Assembly: GCF_035984545.1 (NCBI RefSeq)
Contig: NZ_JAXCHP010000001.1
Span: 4,092,001-4,156,000, forward strand
Direction of reading: 5' to 3'
Source of the DNA: Cryobacterium sp. GrIS_2_6
GTDB lineage: Bacteria; Actinomycetota; Actinomycetes; Actinomycetales; Microbacteriaceae
Length of the DNA stretch: 64,000 nt
Part shown: positions 1 through 10,333 of the stretch, piece by piece
How positions within the stretch are numbered: the stretch's first letter is position 1
How the letters are laid out: every line of letters begins with the position of its first letter
Notes under the pieces: generated by a model
Databases searched by the model: none
What the model was told of the DNA's origin: nothing
Seen by the model: only the letters and a program-made list of their open reading frames with translations
Translations under genes and position numbers: made by a program

Positions 1-2121
1 CTGCATGTCGTCGAGCGGCTTTCCGGAGTCATCGAGGTGGTGGCGGGTCCATTCGCCGGTTCTGTCGAGCCACCAGGATGCCGTGCGGTCGTCCATGGCG
101 CGGTTGAACAGCCCATCGATCTCCGTGAGGTGATCGGGGTCGACGAGGCGCACGAGGGCCTCAACGCGTCGGTCGAGGTTTCGGTGCATCATGTCGGCGC
201 TGCCGATGTACACCTGGGTGTCCCCGCCGTTGTGGAAGGAGAAGATCCGGGAGTGCTCGAGGTAGCGGCCGAGGATCGACCGCACCTTGATCGTCTCGCT
301 GACCCCGGGGATGCCCGGCGTCAGGCTGCAGATGCCGCGCACCCAGACCTCGACGGGGACCCTGGCCTGGCTGGCCCGGTAGAGCGCGTCGATGATGGCC
401 TCGTCGACCATCGAGTTGACCTTGATGCGGATGCCGGAGGGCTTGCCGTCGAGGGCGGCCTGCGTCTCCAGGTTGATCGCCTTCAACAACCCGCGACGCA
501 GGTGCAGGGGCGCTACGAGAAGCCGCTTGAACTTCTTCTCGATCGCGTACCCGGACAGCTCGTTGAACAGGCGGGTCAGGTCCTTGCCGACCTGGGGGTC
601 CGCGGTCAGCAGGCCGAGGTCCTCATAGAGCCTGCTGGTCTTCGGGTTGTAGTTACCCGTGCCGATGTGGCTGTAGTGCCGCAGCACGCCGTTCTCGTTG
701 CGCACGACGAGGGCGAGCTTGCAGTGCGTCTTGAGGCCGACGAGACCGTAGACGACGTGCACGCCGGACTTCTCGAGCTTGCGTGCCCAGGAGATGTTGG
801 CCTGCTCGTCGAAGCGAGCCTTGATCTCGACGAGGGCGAGCACCTGCTTGCCGGATTCGGCGGCCGCGATGAGCGCCTCAACGATCGGGCTGTCGCCGGA
901 GGTGCGGTACAGGGTCTGCTTGATCGCGAGAACGTCCGGGTCGGCGGCCGCCTGCTCGAGGAATGCCTGCACGCTCGTCGCGAAGGACTCGTACGGGTGG
1001 TGGAGCAGGATGTCGCGGCGCGCGATCGAGCTGAAGATATCGGGCTCGGCGTTCGGCTCTGGTGCGAGGAGCTGTACGGCCGTGGTCGGGACGTGCTTGA
1101 CGTAGCGCAGGTCCGGGCGGTCGACGCGCAGGTCGAACAGTCCGCCGAGGTCGAGTGGGGCGGGCAGCCGGTACACCTCCTGCTCGGTGACGTCGAGTTC
1201 GCGCACGAGCAGGCCGAGCGTGACCTCGTCCATGTCCTCGGTGATCTCGAGGCGGATGGGCGGGCCGAACCGGCGACGGAGAAGTTCCTTCTCAAGGGCC
1301 TTGATCAGGTTCTCGGTCTCGTCTTCCTCGATCTCGACGTCCTCGTTCCTGGTCACCCGGAAAACGTGGTGTTCGAGGATGTCCATGCCGGGGAACAGAT
1401 CGCCGAGGTGGTTGGCGATCAGGTCCTCGAGCATAATGAATCGCACATTGTCGAAGCCCTCGCGGCGGTCGACGCGCACGAAGCGCGGCAGCATCGTCGG
1501 CACCTTGAGCCTCGCGAATTCCTGCTTGCCGGTCTTCGAGTTGCGTACCCGGACGGCGAGGTTGAGGGAGAGGCCGGAGATGTAGGGAAACGGATGCACC
1601 GGGTCGACCGCGAGGGGCATCAGCACCGGGAAGATCTGGTTGGAGAAGTAGTCGCGGAGCGATCGGTGGTCGGCCTCGTCGAGGCTGTCCCAGGTCGCGA
1701 TGTGGATGCCGGCGGCCATCATGGCCGGGCTGACGAGGTCCTGGAAGGCGCGGGCGTGCCGGTCCTGGAGCACGTGCGCCATCGCCGAGATGTCGGAGAG
1801 GGCATCCTGCGGTGCGGTGCCGATGTTCGTCGGAACGGCGAGTCCGGTCAGGATACGGCGTTTGAGTCCCGCGACGCGGACCATGAAGAACTCGTCGAGG
1901 TTGCTCGAGAAGATGGCGAGGAAGTTCGCGCGCTCGAGAACCGGGAGCTGTGGGTCCTCGGCGAGTTCGAGCACCCTCTGGTTGAACGCGAGCCAGCTCA
2001 ATTCCCGGTCGAGATACCGGTTGGTGGGGAGTTCCGGGTCGTCCTTGCCGGTCAGGGGATCGAAATCGTCATCGAAGTCGCTTCCGAGACCCGATTCGTC
2101 CTGAATGTTTTCGCCGTCCAT
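1..2121 (-). CDS. ppk: Polyphosphate kinase PPK1 (C-terminus outside window)
   Basis: Polymerises the gamma-phosphate of ATP into inorganic polyphosphate in the cytoplasm. The minus-strand reading from the ATG at 2119-2121 begins [10 protein letters not shown], followed by the PPK1 N-terminal signature [18 protein letters not shown] at about residues 36-53 and the conserved [16 protein letters not shown] stretch. The frame stays open for 707 codons to the left edge, so only a short C-terminal tail is missing (family length about 690-750). An acidic N-terminal stretch precedes the core. The very long plus-strand frame over the same bases is a shadow. Next gene upstream is mshD, 56 bp away on the same strand. 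Confidence 0.95.
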   Translation of the reverse strand, partial: MDGENIQDESGLGSDFDDDFDPLTGKDDPELPTNRYLDRELSWLAFNQRVLELAEDPQLPVLERANFLAIFSSNLDEFFMVRVAGLKRRILTGLAVPTNIGTAPQDALSDISAMAHVLQDRHARAFQDLVSPAMMAAGIHIATWDSLDEADHRSLRDYFSNQIFPVLMPLAVDPVHPFPYISGLSLNLAVRVRNSKTGKQEFARLKVPTMLPRFVRVDRREGFDNVRFIMLEDLIANHLGDLFPGMDILEHHVFRVTRNEDVEIEEDETENLIKALEKELLRRRFGPPIRLEITEDMDEVTLGLLVRELDVTEQEVYRLPAPLDLGGLFDLRVDRPDLRYVKHVPTTAVQLLAPEPNAEPDIFSSIARRDILLHHPYESFATSVQAFLEQAAADPDVLAIKQTLYRTSGDSPIVEALIAAAESGKQVLALVEIKARFDEQANISWARKLEKSGVHVVYGLVGLKTHCKLALVVRNENGVLRHYSHIGTGNYNPKTSRLYEDLGLLTADPQVGKDLTRLFNELSGYAIEKKFKRLLVAPLHLRRGLLKAINLETQAALDGKPSGIRIKVNSMVDEAIIDALYRASQARVPVEVWVRGICSLTPGIPGVSETIKVRSILGRYLEHSRIFSFHNGGDTQVYIGSADMMHRNLDRRVEALVRLVDPDHLTEIDGLFNRAMDDRTASWWLDRTGEWTRHHLDDSGKPLDDMQ

Positions 2122-2177
2122 GAGTCCATCCTGACACCGCGGGACCTGCCGGTGCGACGGTTCCGGGTGAACAGTGC

Positions 2178-3089
2178 CTATCGGGTTCGGCGGCGGTACT
2201 GGACGTCGACACTGCGATCGGTGAATCCGAGGGACCGATACAGCCGCACGGCGGGCACATTGTCGCCCTCGACATAGAGCGTCGCCCTGGTCGCCCCGCG
2301 CTGGCGCAGACGCTCGAGTCCCGCGGTCATCAGCCGGCGTCCGAGGCCGTGCCCGCTCCACTCGGGGCTCACCCCCACCACGTAGATCTCACCCTCGGCT
2401 GCTCCCGGCTCGATCTTCAGCCAGTTGTAGCCGACCAGGGCGCCGCCGACGCGGGCGACGAGGAAGTCGCCCGCGTCAAACCAGGCCTCGTTCATTCGGG
2501 CGGCGAGGTCGGCTGCGGTGATGCCGCCCTGCTCGGGGTGGATGGCGAAGGTCCGGGCATTCAGGACCACCCAGGCGTCCGCATCCGTTTCGGGGTCGAA
2601 GGCGGCGATCACGATCGCGTCGTCCTCCTCCCGAGCGGTAGCCCGCTCCGGGGCAGCGGATGCCGGGGGAGCGGCTGCGTCGAGCGCCAGTTCCAGCTGG
2701 AGCAGGCGACGGGCGGCGTCGAAGCCGAAGCGCCCGGCGAGGGCGCGGGCCGCCGGGTGATCGCCGTGCGCCCAGGCGGTCAGGTCGTCCGGCGCCGCCG
2801 CCGCGTACGCGGGATCACCGAAGAGCTCGGTCAGGGCCACGGTGGCGTGGCCGTGCCTGCGGAACTCGGGGTGCACCACGAGGTCGAGCTCGCCCGAGCC
2901 GAGGACGAGGGCTCCGACGGCCGCGTCGCCGTCGCGAAGCAGAAAGGGAGTGCGGCGCCCGGCCGCGAGATCGAGGGTGGCCTGCTCGTTGAGCGGGGCA
3001 TACCCGTCGACGCGTTCGGCGGCATCCGTCACCGCGTCCCAGGAGAGCGCGAAGGCGCTGTCGTCAGGCCCGTGCGACGGATTGATCAC
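2178..3089 (-). CDS. mshD: Mycothiol synthase (GNAT acetyltransferase) MshD
   Basis: Last step of mycothiol synthesis: acetylates Cys-GlcN-Ins using acetyl-CoA. The protein has two tandem GNAT domains. The C-terminal half carries [13 protein letters not shown], the MshD signature [18 protein letters not shown] (acetyl-CoA pyrophosphate loop) and [19 protein letters not shown], which together are diagnostic. I chose the GTG at 3087-3089, which has AGAGG six bases upstream; an ATG at 3111-3113 in the same frame would deepen the overlap with glnR. It overlaps the 3' end of glnR by 26 bp, so the two are probably co-transcribed. Mycothiol itself supports an actinobacterial host. Confidence 0.93.
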   Translation of the reverse strand: MINPSHGPDDSAFALSWDAVTDAAERVDGYAPLNEQATLDLAAGRRTPFLLRDGDAAVGALVLGSGELDLVVHPEFRRHGHATVALTELFGDPAYAAAAPDDLTAWAHGDHPAARALAGRFGFDAARRLLQLELALDAAAPPASAAPERATAREEDDAIVIAAFDPETDADAWVVLNARTFAIHPEQGGITAADLAARMNEAWFDAGDFLVARVGGALVGYNWLKIEPGAAEGEIYVVGVSPEWSGHGLGRRLMTAGLERLRQRGATRATLYVEGDNVPAVRLYRSLGFTDRSVDVQYRRRTR

Positions 3090-3756
3090 GCACGACCTCT
3101 GGTTCCTGCACATTAAAGCGGTATCCGACGTTGCGCACGGTGCCGATCAGGGATTCCTGGTCGCCGAGCTTGGCGCGGAGGCGGCGGACGTGCACGTCGA
3201 CCGTGCGGGTGCCGCCGAAGTAGTCGTAGCCCCAGACCTCGCTGAGCAGCTGCTCGCGGGTGAAGACCCGGGAGGGATGGGCCGCGAGGAAGCGGAGCAG
3301 TTCGAATTCCTTGTACGTGAGGTCGAGCGGTCGGCCGTAGACCTTCGCGGAATAACTCGCCTCGTCGATGACGACACCGGCGGCGCGGATCAGCGCGGAC
3401 TCCTCGGCCCGCGGCGTGCGGCCGGCGGCGAGGCGGATGCGGGCGTCGACCTCGGCGGGACCCGCCGTATCCAGGATCACGTCGTCGATGCCCCAGCCGG
3501 GGCTGACCGCGGCGAGGCCGCCCTCGGTGATCACGAGAAGCAGCGGGACCTGGCTGCCCGTCGTCTGCATGATCTGGCACAGCGACTTGGCGGCCATCAG
3601 GTTGGTGCGGGCGTCGACCAGGATGACATCGGAGTCCGGGGCGGTGATGAGCTGGTCGGGCTGGGCCGGAATGACGCGGATTCCATGCGAGAGCAACGCC
3701 AGCGCCGGCAGGACCTCCCCGCCGACCGCAGAGGTCAGGATCAATAATTGCGCCAC
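3064..3756 (-). CDS. glnR: GlnR-type atypical response regulator (nitrogen regulator)
   Basis: Actinobacterial GlnR is an orphan OmpR-family regulator of nitrogen-assimilation genes. Seen here: an N-terminal receiver-like domain with [13 protein letters not shown] ([10 protein letters not shown]) and [19 protein letters not shown] segments, then a winged-helix domain with [40 protein letters not shown] and [11 protein letters not shown]. GlnR proteins keep the receiver fold but lack a normal phosphorylation pocket. The GTG start at 3754-3756 is preceded by GGAGGG five bases away, better than the upstream start at 3783. Its neighbour mshD overlaps its end. Confidence 0.92.
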   Translation of the reverse strand: MAQLLILTSAVGGEVLPALALLSHGIRVIPAQPDQLITAPDSDVILVDARTNLMAAKSLCQIMQTTGSQVPLLLVITEGGLAAVSPGWGIDDVILDTAGPAEVDARIRLAAGRTPRAEESALIRAAGVVIDEASYSAKVYGRPLDLTYKEFELLRFLAAHPSRVFTREQLLSEVWGYDYFGGTRTVDVHVRRLRAKLGDQESLIGTVRNVGYRFNVQEPEVVRDQSVARA

Positions 3757-3839
3757 GCGGGCCCTCCAACCATTGTTGGCCAATCCTAGCGTGCAGCCGC
3801 GTGCAGCCCATTGCTCCCATGGCAGGGCACAATAGAGGA

Positions 3840-4103
3840 GTGAAGTGGCAGTGGAGAAGCGTCGGCCTGGTCTGGGCGTTCGCCGTGGTCTGTTCTGTGC
3901 TCACCGGGACCCTCGCGGCGCCCGGTCGTTCCCTCGTGTGGATCGGTCTGTCCCTCGCGGGATGCACCATCGGTACCCTCTCCATCCAGCTCGCGACCGG
4001 CCAAAAAGAGGGTTACGTGCACCGGGTCACGCTGAGCCTCGTCGGCGCGGTCGTCGTCCTCGCCGCCGCGACCGGGATCTTCGCGCTCGCCGGGCTTCTG
4101 TAA
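3840..4103 (+). CDS. Small membrane protein, function unknown
   Basis: An 87-residue protein of about three hydrophobic segments ([56 protein letters not shown]). The start is uncertain: the GTG at 3840 follows a CACAAT hexamer by six bases, which would suit a leaderless transcript; ATG 3819 in the same frame is the alternative. It is divergent from glnR. I recognise no named family. Confidence 0.6.
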   Translation: MKWQWRSVGLVWAFAVVCSVLTGTLAAPGRSLVWIGLSLAGCTIGTLSIQLATGQKEGYVHRVTLSLVGAVVVLAAATGIFALAGLL

Positions 4104-4174
4104 CGAACTGGTAAAGCCGCGCCGGGTGCCCCCGCGCAGGCGTTTCGGCTCTCGCCGGGAGCTAAGGTGGTGTC

Positions 4175-4288
4175 ATGTCAATCCTCGCGCTCGAAATCTT
4201 CTTCCTGGGCCTCCTCGCGCTCGCGAGCCTGTCGATCGCCTGGGTCTCCGGCGTCGTGTTGTTCAAGCTGTTCCGGGGGCAGCGGTAA
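4175..4288 (+). CDS. 37-residue single-pass membrane miniprotein
   Basis: ATG at 4175 with AAGGTGG centred about eight bases upstream; stop TAA at 4286-4288. The product is almost entirely one hydrophobic helix (LEIFFLGLLALASLSIAWVS) followed by a short basic tail FRGQR. It sits seven bases before the nitrobindin gene, so the two are probably co-transcribed. Too short for most gene callers. The role is unknown. Confidence 0.6.
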   Translation: MSILALEIFFLGLLALASLSIAWVSGVVLFKLFRGQR

Positions 4289-4294
4289 CCCTCG

Positions 4295-4954
4295 ATGTTC
4301 GAGCTCCCGACCCGGCTCCCCTCCGAACTCGTTCCGCTCTCGTGGCTCCTCGGCGTCTGGGAGGGGTCAGGCGTCATCGACTATGCCATGCCGGACGGTC
4401 ATCGGGTCTCGCGTGAGTTCGGCCAGCGGCTGAGCTTCAGCCATGATGGCCTCCCGCACCTGAACTACAGTTCATACACCTGGCTCGAAGCGGATGCCAC
4501 AGCGAGCGTCGACGACGACGCCGAGGCAGCCGTCGGGGCCGCGTCCGGCTTCGTCGGGAAGACCCCGCTCATGACCGAGACAGGTTACTGGCGCCTGAGT
4601 CGTCCCCAGGGCGCCGGCGACCCCGGGCCCGGGCTGCTGCCGGCAGAGGGCGAGCACCCTTACACGACGGCGTCCGCCGTGGAGACGCTCCGCAATGCCG
4701 CCGGCGGCTTCGACATCGACGTGACGCTCGTGCACCCCGGCGGTGCCGCCGAGATCTACCTCGGCCAGGTCAAGGGGCCGCGGATCGACCTCGCAACCGA
4801 CGCGGTGATGCGCACCCAGGGCGCGAAGGCGTACTCGGCCGCGACCCGGTTGTACGGTCTCGTCGACGGCCACCTGCTCTGGGCGTGGGACATCGCCGCC
4901 CTCGGCCAGAGCCTGCGCACGCACGCCTCCGGCCGGCTCAAGCGGGTCGAATAA
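4295..4954 (+). CDS. Nitrobindin-like heme-binding FABP-fold protein (DUF1794)
   Basis: Nitrobindins are small beta-barrel heme proteins acting on peroxynitrite and nitric oxide. The family's N-terminal motif is visible as LSWLLGVWEGSGVIDY (residues about 12-27), and the C-terminus SGRLKRVE matches the family end. A segment of about 25 residues rich in Ala/Asp (about 68-93) and a Gly/Pro loop around 106-120 lengthen it to 219 residues against the usual 160-200. The conserved distal His is not assigned with confidence. A 37-residue membrane protein precedes it and ygfZ follows. Confidence 0.85.
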   Translation: MFELPTRLPSELVPLSWLLGVWEGSGVIDYAMPDGHRVSREFGQRLSFSHDGLPHLNYSSYTWLEADATASVDDDAEAAVGAASGFVGKTPLMTETGYWRLSRPQGAGDPGPGLLPAEGEHPYTTASAVETLRNAAGGFDIDVTLVHPGGAAEIYLGQVKGPRIDLATDAVMRTQGAKAYSAATRLYGLVDGHLLWAWDIAALGQSLRTHASGRLKRVE

Positions 4955-5021
4955 TCCCGGCGGCTCCCGCGTTGTCCCCGATGTGCGCCTCAGCGTCACA
5001 CAAACCCCGGAAGAAGTCCTC

Positions 5022-6203
5022 ATGACCCCGCCGATAGCATCCGTTTCAGCCCTGCTCGACCTGCCCGGCGCCGTGCAGGCCACCGGCCCCGATGCCGGCG
5101 TCGCCGCACATTACGGCAACCCGATGATCGAGCAGCGTCACCTGCTCGCCGGCGAGGCCATCGTCGACCTCTCCAACCTTGCGGTGCTCGGCGTCTCCGG
5201 CCCGGACCGGCTGACCTGGCTCAATTCGATCACGAGCCAGGAGCTGCGGTTTCTGGTGCCGGGGGAATCGGCTGAGACCCTCGTGCTCGACCCCACCGGG
5301 CACATCGAGCACGCGGTGCGGCTCGTCGACGACGGCACGGAGGCGTGGCTCGTCGTCGAGGCCGCCGAACTGCCCGCACTGCTTGCGTGGCTCGACCGGA
5401 TGCGCTTCATGCTGCGGGTCGAACTGCGCGACCGCACCGATGAGTATGCCGTCATCGGAACGATGGGGAGCATCGGCGACCTCGCCGCAGCCGCGCCCGC
5501 GCTCGAACCCGCCGCGCCGAACGGAACCCCCCTCGTCTGGCACGACCCGTGGGCTGCCGTCGTCACCGGCGGCTTCCAGTACGCGGAAGACCCTGCGCAT
5601 CCCGGTGCCGACTGGCACTGGACCGAGGCCCTCGTGCCCCGCACCGTGCTTCCCGCCCTGACGCCGGCCGTCCGCCGCGGAACCGTGCGCGCGGCCGGCC
5701 TGCTCGCCCTCGAAGCGCTCCGGATCGCTGCCTGGCGGCCCCGCCGGGCTACAGAGGTCGACGACAGGACCCTCCCGCACGAACTCGACTGGCTGCGCAG
5801 CGCCGTGCACCTGAACAAGGGCTGCTACCGCGGCCAGGAGACCGTCGCGAAGGTACACAACCTCGGGCACCCCCCGCGGCGGCTCGTGCTGCTGCACCTC
5901 GACGGCTCCCAGGGCGTGCTGCCGGTGCATGGCGACGAAGTCCAGGCCGTCCGGCGACTTGCAGACGGCGACACAGAGCGTCGCGGCGTCGGCTCGATCA
6001 CCTCGAGTGCGATCCACTACGAGCTCGGGCCGATCGCACTCGCCGTCGTCAAACGCACCGTGCCGGCAACGGTCGTGCTCCAGGTGCTGAGCGAGGAGAT
6101 CGCGGTCGCCGCGACCCAGCAGGTCATCGTTCCGCAGTCGGCCGGCTCGGTCGCCGAGATCCCCCGGCTGCCCCGGCTGGGCATCCGCACCCCCGGACAC
6201 TGA
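5022..6203 (+). CDS. ygfZ: YgfZ/GcvT-fold folate-binding protein
   Basis: A tetrahydrofolate-dependent helper in iron-sulfur cluster maintenance, paralogous to the glycine-cleavage T protein. The hallmark KGCYRGQE motif with the reactive Cys is present (HLNKGCYRGQETVAKVHNLG, about residues 264-283). N-terminal ISNLA-like (VDLSNLAVLGVSGPDRLTWL) folate-domain sequence is clear. The ATG at 5022 with GGAAGAAG upstream is preferred over an in-frame GTG at 4983. 393 residues, a normal actinobacterial length. Confidence 0.92.
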   Translation: MTPPIASVSALLDLPGAVQATGPDAGVAAHYGNPMIEQRHLLAGEAIVDLSNLAVLGVSGPDRLTWLNSITSQELRFLVPGESAETLVLDPTGHIEHAVRLVDDGTEAWLVVEAAELPALLAWLDRMRFMLRVELRDRTDEYAVIGTMGSIGDLAAAAPALEPAAPNGTPLVWHDPWAAVVTGGFQYAEDPAHPGADWHWTEALVPRTVLPALTPAVRRGTVRAAGLLALEALRIAAWRPRRATEVDDRTLPHELDWLRSAVHLNKGCYRGQETVAKVHNLGHPPRRLVLLHLDGSQGVLPVHGDEVQAVRRLADGDTERRGVGSITSSAIHYELGPIALAVVKRTVPATVVLQVLSEEIAVAATQQVIVPQSAGSVAEIPRLPRLGIRTPGH

Positions 6204-6248
6204 CCCCAGTCACCGACCACCGGCCCTGCTCTCGATAGAGTTGGAGGC

Positions 6249-6995
6249 ATGTCATACAATCTCATCCTCCTTCGCCATGGCCAGAGCCTATGGAACCAAG
6301 AGAACCTCTTCACCGGTTGGGTAGACGTTCGCCTGAGCGAGCAGGGAGCCGCGGAGGCCAAGCGCGCCGGCGAGCTCCTCGCAGATTCCGGCCTCCTGCC
6401 CGACGTCCTGCACACGTCACTCCTTAGCCGCGCCATCCAGACCGCGAACATCGCGCTCGAGGAAGCCGACCGCCTCTGGATCCCCGTGAAGCGCTCATGG
6501 CGCCTCAACGAGCGCCACTACGGCGCCCTGCAGGGCCTCGACAAGGCGGAGACCCTCGCCAAGTTCGGCCCCGAGCAGTTCCAGCTCTGGCGCCGCTCCT
6601 TCGACGTGCCGCCGCCCGTGCTCGCCGACGATTCCCCCTGGTCCCAGGCACACGACCCGCGCTACGCGGGCCTCGGCGACGAGCTGCCCCGTACCGAGTG
6701 CCTGAGCGACGTCGTCGACCGGATGCTGCCCTACTGGGAGTCCGACATCGCGACGGACCTCCGTGCCGGCAAGACCGTTCTCGTCACCGCCCACGGCAAC
6801 TCGCTGCGCGCCCTCGTGAAGCACCTCGACAACATCAGCGACGCGGACATCGCCGAGCTCAACATCCCGACCGGAATCCCGCTCGTCTACCGCCTCGACG
6901 AGAATCTGGTCCCGATCGGCGCAGGCCAGTACCTCGACCCCGAGGCCGCCGCCGCCGGTGCCGCGGCCGTCGCCGCACAGGGCAGCAAGAAGTAG
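6249..6995 (+). CDS. gpmA: 2,3-bisphosphoglycerate-dependent phosphoglycerate mutase
   Basis: Interconverts 3- and 2-phosphoglycerate in glycolysis. The phosphohistidine motif [10 protein letters not shown] is at residues 7-16 (His10), followed by [15 protein letters not shown]. The second catalytic His lies in [16 protein letters not shown], and RRSFDVPPP and RHYGALQGL are family-specific. Length 248 matches the family. A perfect hairpin terminator follows at 7035-7070. Confidence 0.97.
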   Translation: MSYNLILLRHGQSLWNQENLFTGWVDVRLSEQGAAEAKRAGELLADSGLLPDVLHTSLLSRAIQTANIALEEADRLWIPVKRSWRLNERHYGALQGLDKAETLAKFGPEQFQLWRRSFDVPPPVLADDSPWSQAHDPRYAGLGDELPRTECLSDVVDRMLPYWESDIATDLRAGKTVLVTAHGNSLRALVKHLDNISDADIAELNIPTGIPLVYRLDENLVPIGAGQYLDPEAAAAGAAAVAAQGSKK

Positions 6996-7034
6996 CACTC
7001 CCGCTCAATTAGTCCCGCTCGACAGCCCCACCGA

Positions 7035-7070
7035 AAACGGCCCCGGAAGCATTCGCTTCCGGGGCCGTTT
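7035..7070. terminator. Bidirectional hairpin between gpmA and phoU
   Basis: A perfect 16-bp stem (7035-7050 with 7055-7070) and a four-base loop, with A's on the left and T's on the right. It lies between convergent genes and can serve both strands. Confidence 0.85.
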
Positions 7071-7104
7071 CGGGTTGTGCAGAGGTTCGAGTGGTGCGGG
7101 CGGC

Positions 7105-7767
7105 CTACTGGACGCCGGGCGTGCTCTGCTGCCAGGCGCCGGTGCCGAGGTACTGGATCTTCTTGGCGATCGAGACGGCGTGGTCTGCGAAGCGCTCGTG
7201 GTACCGGCTCGCGAGGGTCGAGTCGACCGTGTCGGCAGCCTCGCCCTTCCAGGTCTCCGCGAGGACGGCGTCGAAGACGCTCAGGTGCAGGGCGTCGACC
7301 TTGTCGTCTTCGTTGCGGATGACCTCGGCGAGCTTGACATCCTGGGTGGTGAGCAACTCGGTGAGCATCGTCGAGATGGTCACGAGCAGGGCGCCCATCT
7401 CGCCGAAGGTGCCCCGCAGGCTCTGCGGAACGACCTTGTCGGGGAAGCGGTAGCGGGCGAGCTGAGCGATGTGGGTGGAGAGGTCGCCCATCCGCTCGAG
7501 GGACGAGCTGATCCGGAGGGCGCTCACCACGATACGCAGGTCGCGGGCGACCGGCTGCTGGCGCGCCAGGATCGTGATGGCGAGTTCGTCGAGCTCGATG
7601 GTGAGTTCGTCGATCTTATCGTCTTCGCTGATGGCCTCTTCGGCGAGATTGACGTCGGACTCGTTGAAAGCCCTCGTCGACTTCGCGATCGAGATGCCGA
7701 CGAGACGGGAGATCTCGACGAGGCGGTCCTGAACCTCGGCGAGCTCCTGCTGGAATACTTCACGCAT
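7105..7767 (-). CDS. phoU: Phosphate signalling protein PhoU
   Basis: Links the Pst phosphate transporter to the phosphate sensor kinase. It is an all-helical protein of two PhoU repeats; the acidic metal-binding motifs are visible as NEDDKVDALH in the second repeat and SEDDKIDELTIELDEL in the first, and the DLRIVVSALRISSSLERMGDLSTHI segment is typical. 220 residues is the family length. It is transcribed divergently from senX3-regX3, the usual actinobacterial context. Confidence 0.95.
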   Translation of the reverse strand: MREVFQQELAEVQDRLVEISRLVGISIAKSTRAFNESDVNLAEEAISEDDKIDELTIELDELAITILARQQPVARDLRIVVSALRISSSLERMGDLSTHIAQLARYRFPDKVVPQSLRGTFGEMGALLVTISTMLTELLTTQDVKLAEVIRNEDDKVDALHLSVFDAVLAETWKGEAADTVDSTLASRYHERFADHAVSIAKKIQYLGTGAWQQSTPGVQ

Positions 7768-7947
7768 ACGTCTGTGTTCCTTCCTGGGCGCGCAATACGC
7801 GCAGAAACGTGGAAACCACCTGGCCCCCAGCGAATCTTTGTCGACAGAGGTTAACGGCAGGTGCCGGAGTGTTGAATACTACCTAAAGTAGCCGCCCAGC
7901 GGCCCGGCACGGTTCGTTCCGCTTTTTTGTGTCAGTAATCTGGTGGA

Positions 7948-9102
7948 ATGGAATCATCGTGGCTCGTGCTGGTGTCTCTGGCACTGGGCCTCATGGTCGG
8001 TGCCGGCTTCATCAGCCTGCTCCAGATCGCGGAACGCCACGGCCGTCGCGCCTCAGAGGTGGTCAACCCGGCTGTGCCGGACGGCATCGACCAGGTCCTC
8101 GACGCACTCGACACCGCGGCCGTCGTGCTCGACCCTTCCAACAATGTGATGAAGACATCCCCGGCCGCCGTGTCGATGGGGATGGTCTGGAACCGGCAGA
8201 TCGTGCACCCGGAACTCCTCGAGCTCGCCGGTAAGGTGCGGCGCTCCGGGGAACCGATCGCCGAAGACCTGATCCTCTCCCGCGGCCCGTTCGGCGACGC
8301 GAGCATGCGGGTGCGCGTGCGACTGGCCACGCTCGGCGCCCGCTACGTGCTGCTGCTCGCCGAAGACCGCACGGAGGCCTTCCGTCTCGACGAGGTGCGC
8401 CGCGACTTCGTGGCCAACATCAGCCACGAACTCAAGACCCCGATCGCCGCCGTCGGCCTGCTCGCCGAGGCGCTGAACCAGGCCGCCGACGAGCCGGTGC
8501 AGGTGCGCAGGTTCGCCAGCAGGCTCACGACGGAGTCCGGGCGCCTGACCCGGCTGACGCAGGAGATCATCGAGCTCTCCCGGCTCCAGGCACAGGACTC
8601 CCTGTCCGAGCCGGAAGACCTCCCGATCGACGACGTCGTCGCGGCGGCCGTCGACCAGAGCAGGGTCGTTGCGGATGCCGCACGCATCACCCTCGCCGTC
8701 GGCCAGCCCTCCGGTGCTCTCGTCACGGGCGATGAACGTCTCCTCGTGATGGCCGTGCACAACCTGGTCGCCAACGCGGTGCACTACTCCGCTGAGGGAT
8801 CCCGGGTGGGTGTGGGAGTGCGTCACCACGACGGCGTCGTCGAGGTGACGGTGACCGACCAGGGCGTCGGCATCCAGGAGGCCGACCTCGACCGCATCTT
8901 CGAACGATTCTTCCGGGTCGACCAGGCCAGGTCGCGTCACACCGGTGGAACGGGCCTCGGCCTCTCCATCGTGAAGCACATCGTGCAGATCCACGGCGGC
9001 GACATCCGCGTCTGGTCCCAACCGGGCAGCGGTTCGACGTTCACCATCCGGCTGCCTGAGGCGAGTCACACCGCCCTGGCCACAAAAGGAGAGACCCCGT
9101 GA
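7948..9102 (+). CDS. senX3: Phosphate-responsive sensor histidine kinase SenX3
   Basis: Membrane kinase of the phosphate two-component system. One N-terminal membrane segment (about residues 5-25), a PAS-like region, then the H-box FVANISHELKTPIAAVGLL (His160), the N-box MAVHNLVANAVHYS, G1 VTDQGVGIQEADLDRIFERFFR and G2 GGTGLGLSIVKHIVQIHGG. Length 384 fits SenX3. It overlaps regX3 by 4 bp and sits opposite phoU. Confidence 0.93.
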   Translation: MESSWLVLVSLALGLMVGAGFISLLQIAERHGRRASEVVNPAVPDGIDQVLDALDTAAVVLDPSNNVMKTSPAAVSMGMVWNRQIVHPELLELAGKVRRSGEPIAEDLILSRGPFGDASMRVRVRLATLGARYVLLLAEDRTEAFRLDEVRRDFVANISHELKTPIAAVGLLAEALNQAADEPVQVRRFASRLTTESGRLTRLTQEIIELSRLQAQDSLSEPEDLPIDDVVAAAVDQSRVVADAARITLAVGQPSGALVTGDERLLVMAVHNLVANAVHYSAEGSRVGVGVRHHDGVVEVTVTDQGVGIQEADLDRIFERFFRVDQARSRHTGGTGLGLSIVKHIVQIHGGDIRVWSQPGSGSTFTIRLPEASHTALATKGETP

Positions 9103-9779
9103 CCCACATTCTTTTGGTTGAGGACGAACAAGCGCTGAGCGAGCCGTTGAGCTTCCTGCTCGAACGCGAAGGCTACGAGGTCACCGTCGCCGAGGACGGG
9201 CCGAGCGCCATCAGCGAATTCGACCGGATCGGACCCGACCTGATCCTGCTAGACCTGATGCTCCCCGGCATCCCCGGAACCGAAGTGTGCCGCGAGATCC
9301 GCACCCGATCCCAGGTCCCGATCATCATGCTCACCGCGAAGGACTCCGAGGTCGACATCGTCGTCGGGCTCGAACTCGGCGCGGACGACTACGTGACCAA
9401 GCCGTACTCGACCAGGGAACTACTCGCGCGCATCCGTGCGGTGTCACGTCGGCGCACCGACCAGACCGAGGACGACGAGAACATGCTCACGGCGGGCACC
9501 GTTCGGATGGACATCGAACGCCACACGGTCGCAGTGAGCGGCACCGTGGTGAACATGCCGCTCAAGGAGTTCGAGCTCCTCGAGTTCCTGCTGCGGAACG
9601 CCGGGCGGGTGCTGACCCGCGGGCAGCTGATCGACCGGGTCTGGGGCACCGACTACTTCGGCGACACCAAGACCCTCGACGTGCACATCAAGCGGATCCG
9701 TTCGCGCATCGAGGCGACGCCGTCAGAGCCGACCATGCTCGTCACCGTGCGCGGCCTCGGCTACCGCTTCGAGGCCTGA
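9099..9779 (+). CDS. regX3: Response regulator RegX3
   Basis: OmpR/PhoB-family activator of the phosphate regulon. The receiver domain has acidic pair ED near residues 8-9, phospho-acceptor Asp52 in LILLDLMLPG and Lys in YVTKPY; the C-terminal winged helix reads MPLKEFELLEFLLRNAGRVLTR and VWGTDYFGDTKTLDVHIKRIRSRIE. 226 residues. Its ATG lies inside the last codons of senX3, so translation is probably coupled. Confidence 0.94.
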   Translation: MTHILLVEDEQALSEPLSFLLEREGYEVTVAEDGPSAISEFDRIGPDLILLDLMLPGIPGTEVCREIRTRSQVPIIMLTAKDSEVDIVVGLELGADDYVTKPYSTRELLARIRAVSRRRTDQTEDDENMLTAGTVRMDIERHTVAVSGTVVNMPLKEFELLEFLLRNAGRVLTRGQLIDRVWGTDYFGDTKTLDVHIKRIRSRIEATPSEPTMLVTVRGLGYRFEA

Positions 9780-9853
9780 ACCGGTCTGGTTCGAGGCCTG
9801 ACCCGGTCGGGCTCGACCACTTCCGGTCTGGCCTGACCTGAGCAGGCCAGGCG

Positions 9854-10333
9854 CTACGGCGCCGTGGTCGGCAGCAGGGTCGAGTACTGGGGGAGCGTGC
9901 CGTCGAGCACCGGCGTGAGCAACTGGATGCCGGTCTCGGTGCCGTACTGGAAGTAGACGGGGAACAGCGAGCCGAGCGGGGCGTCGATGTTCACGAGGGT
10001 GATCACGGGGCCGCCCGTCGCACCGATCGCGGTGCTCGACTGCGGCCTCAGGGTCAGCTGCTGGGTGACCTTACCGGTCGTGGCCGTGTACTGCACGGAC
10101 AGGCTGTGCGCTGAATCGCTCGGGTTGACCACGGTGACGAGGAGGCTCCCGGTCTTTCCGTCCGTCGAGAGCACGATCGCGTTTCGGACCTGCAGGTCGC
10201 CGACGTTGCCGCTGACCCCGTCGCTCGCGTCGTAGTGTTTGGTCGTTGACTGCGGAGCCAGCAGGTTGCATCCACTAGTACCCAGCAGGATACCGGCCGT
10301 CAGCAACACGGACAGCAAGACTCGAGCCCTCAT
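9854..10333 (-). CDS. Putative lipoprotein, unknown function
   Basis: A 159-residue secreted protein. The N-terminus MRARVLLSVLLTAGILLG leads to a lipobox-like TSGC, predicting lipidation at about Cys24, with an Ig-like rest (VTVVNPSDSAHSLSVQYTATTG). In the same frame an upstream start at 10513 exists but lacks sense. Similar small lipoproteins are often found divergent from carD in Microbacteriaceae-like genomes; function is unknown. Confidence 0.75.
   Translation of the reverse strand: MRARVLLSVLLTAGILLGTSGCNLLAPQSTTKHYDASDGVSGNVGDLQVRNAIVLSTDGKTGSLLVTVVNPSDSAHSLSVQYTATTGKVTQQLTLRPQSSTAIGATGGPVITLVNIDAPLGSLFPVYFQYGTETGIQLLTPVLDGTLPQYSTLLPTTAP

Noticed and set aside
37..2277. 746-codon plus-strand open frame
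   Set aside because: Shadow of ppk on the minus strand; no domain sense, as GC-rich third positions keep the antisense frame open.
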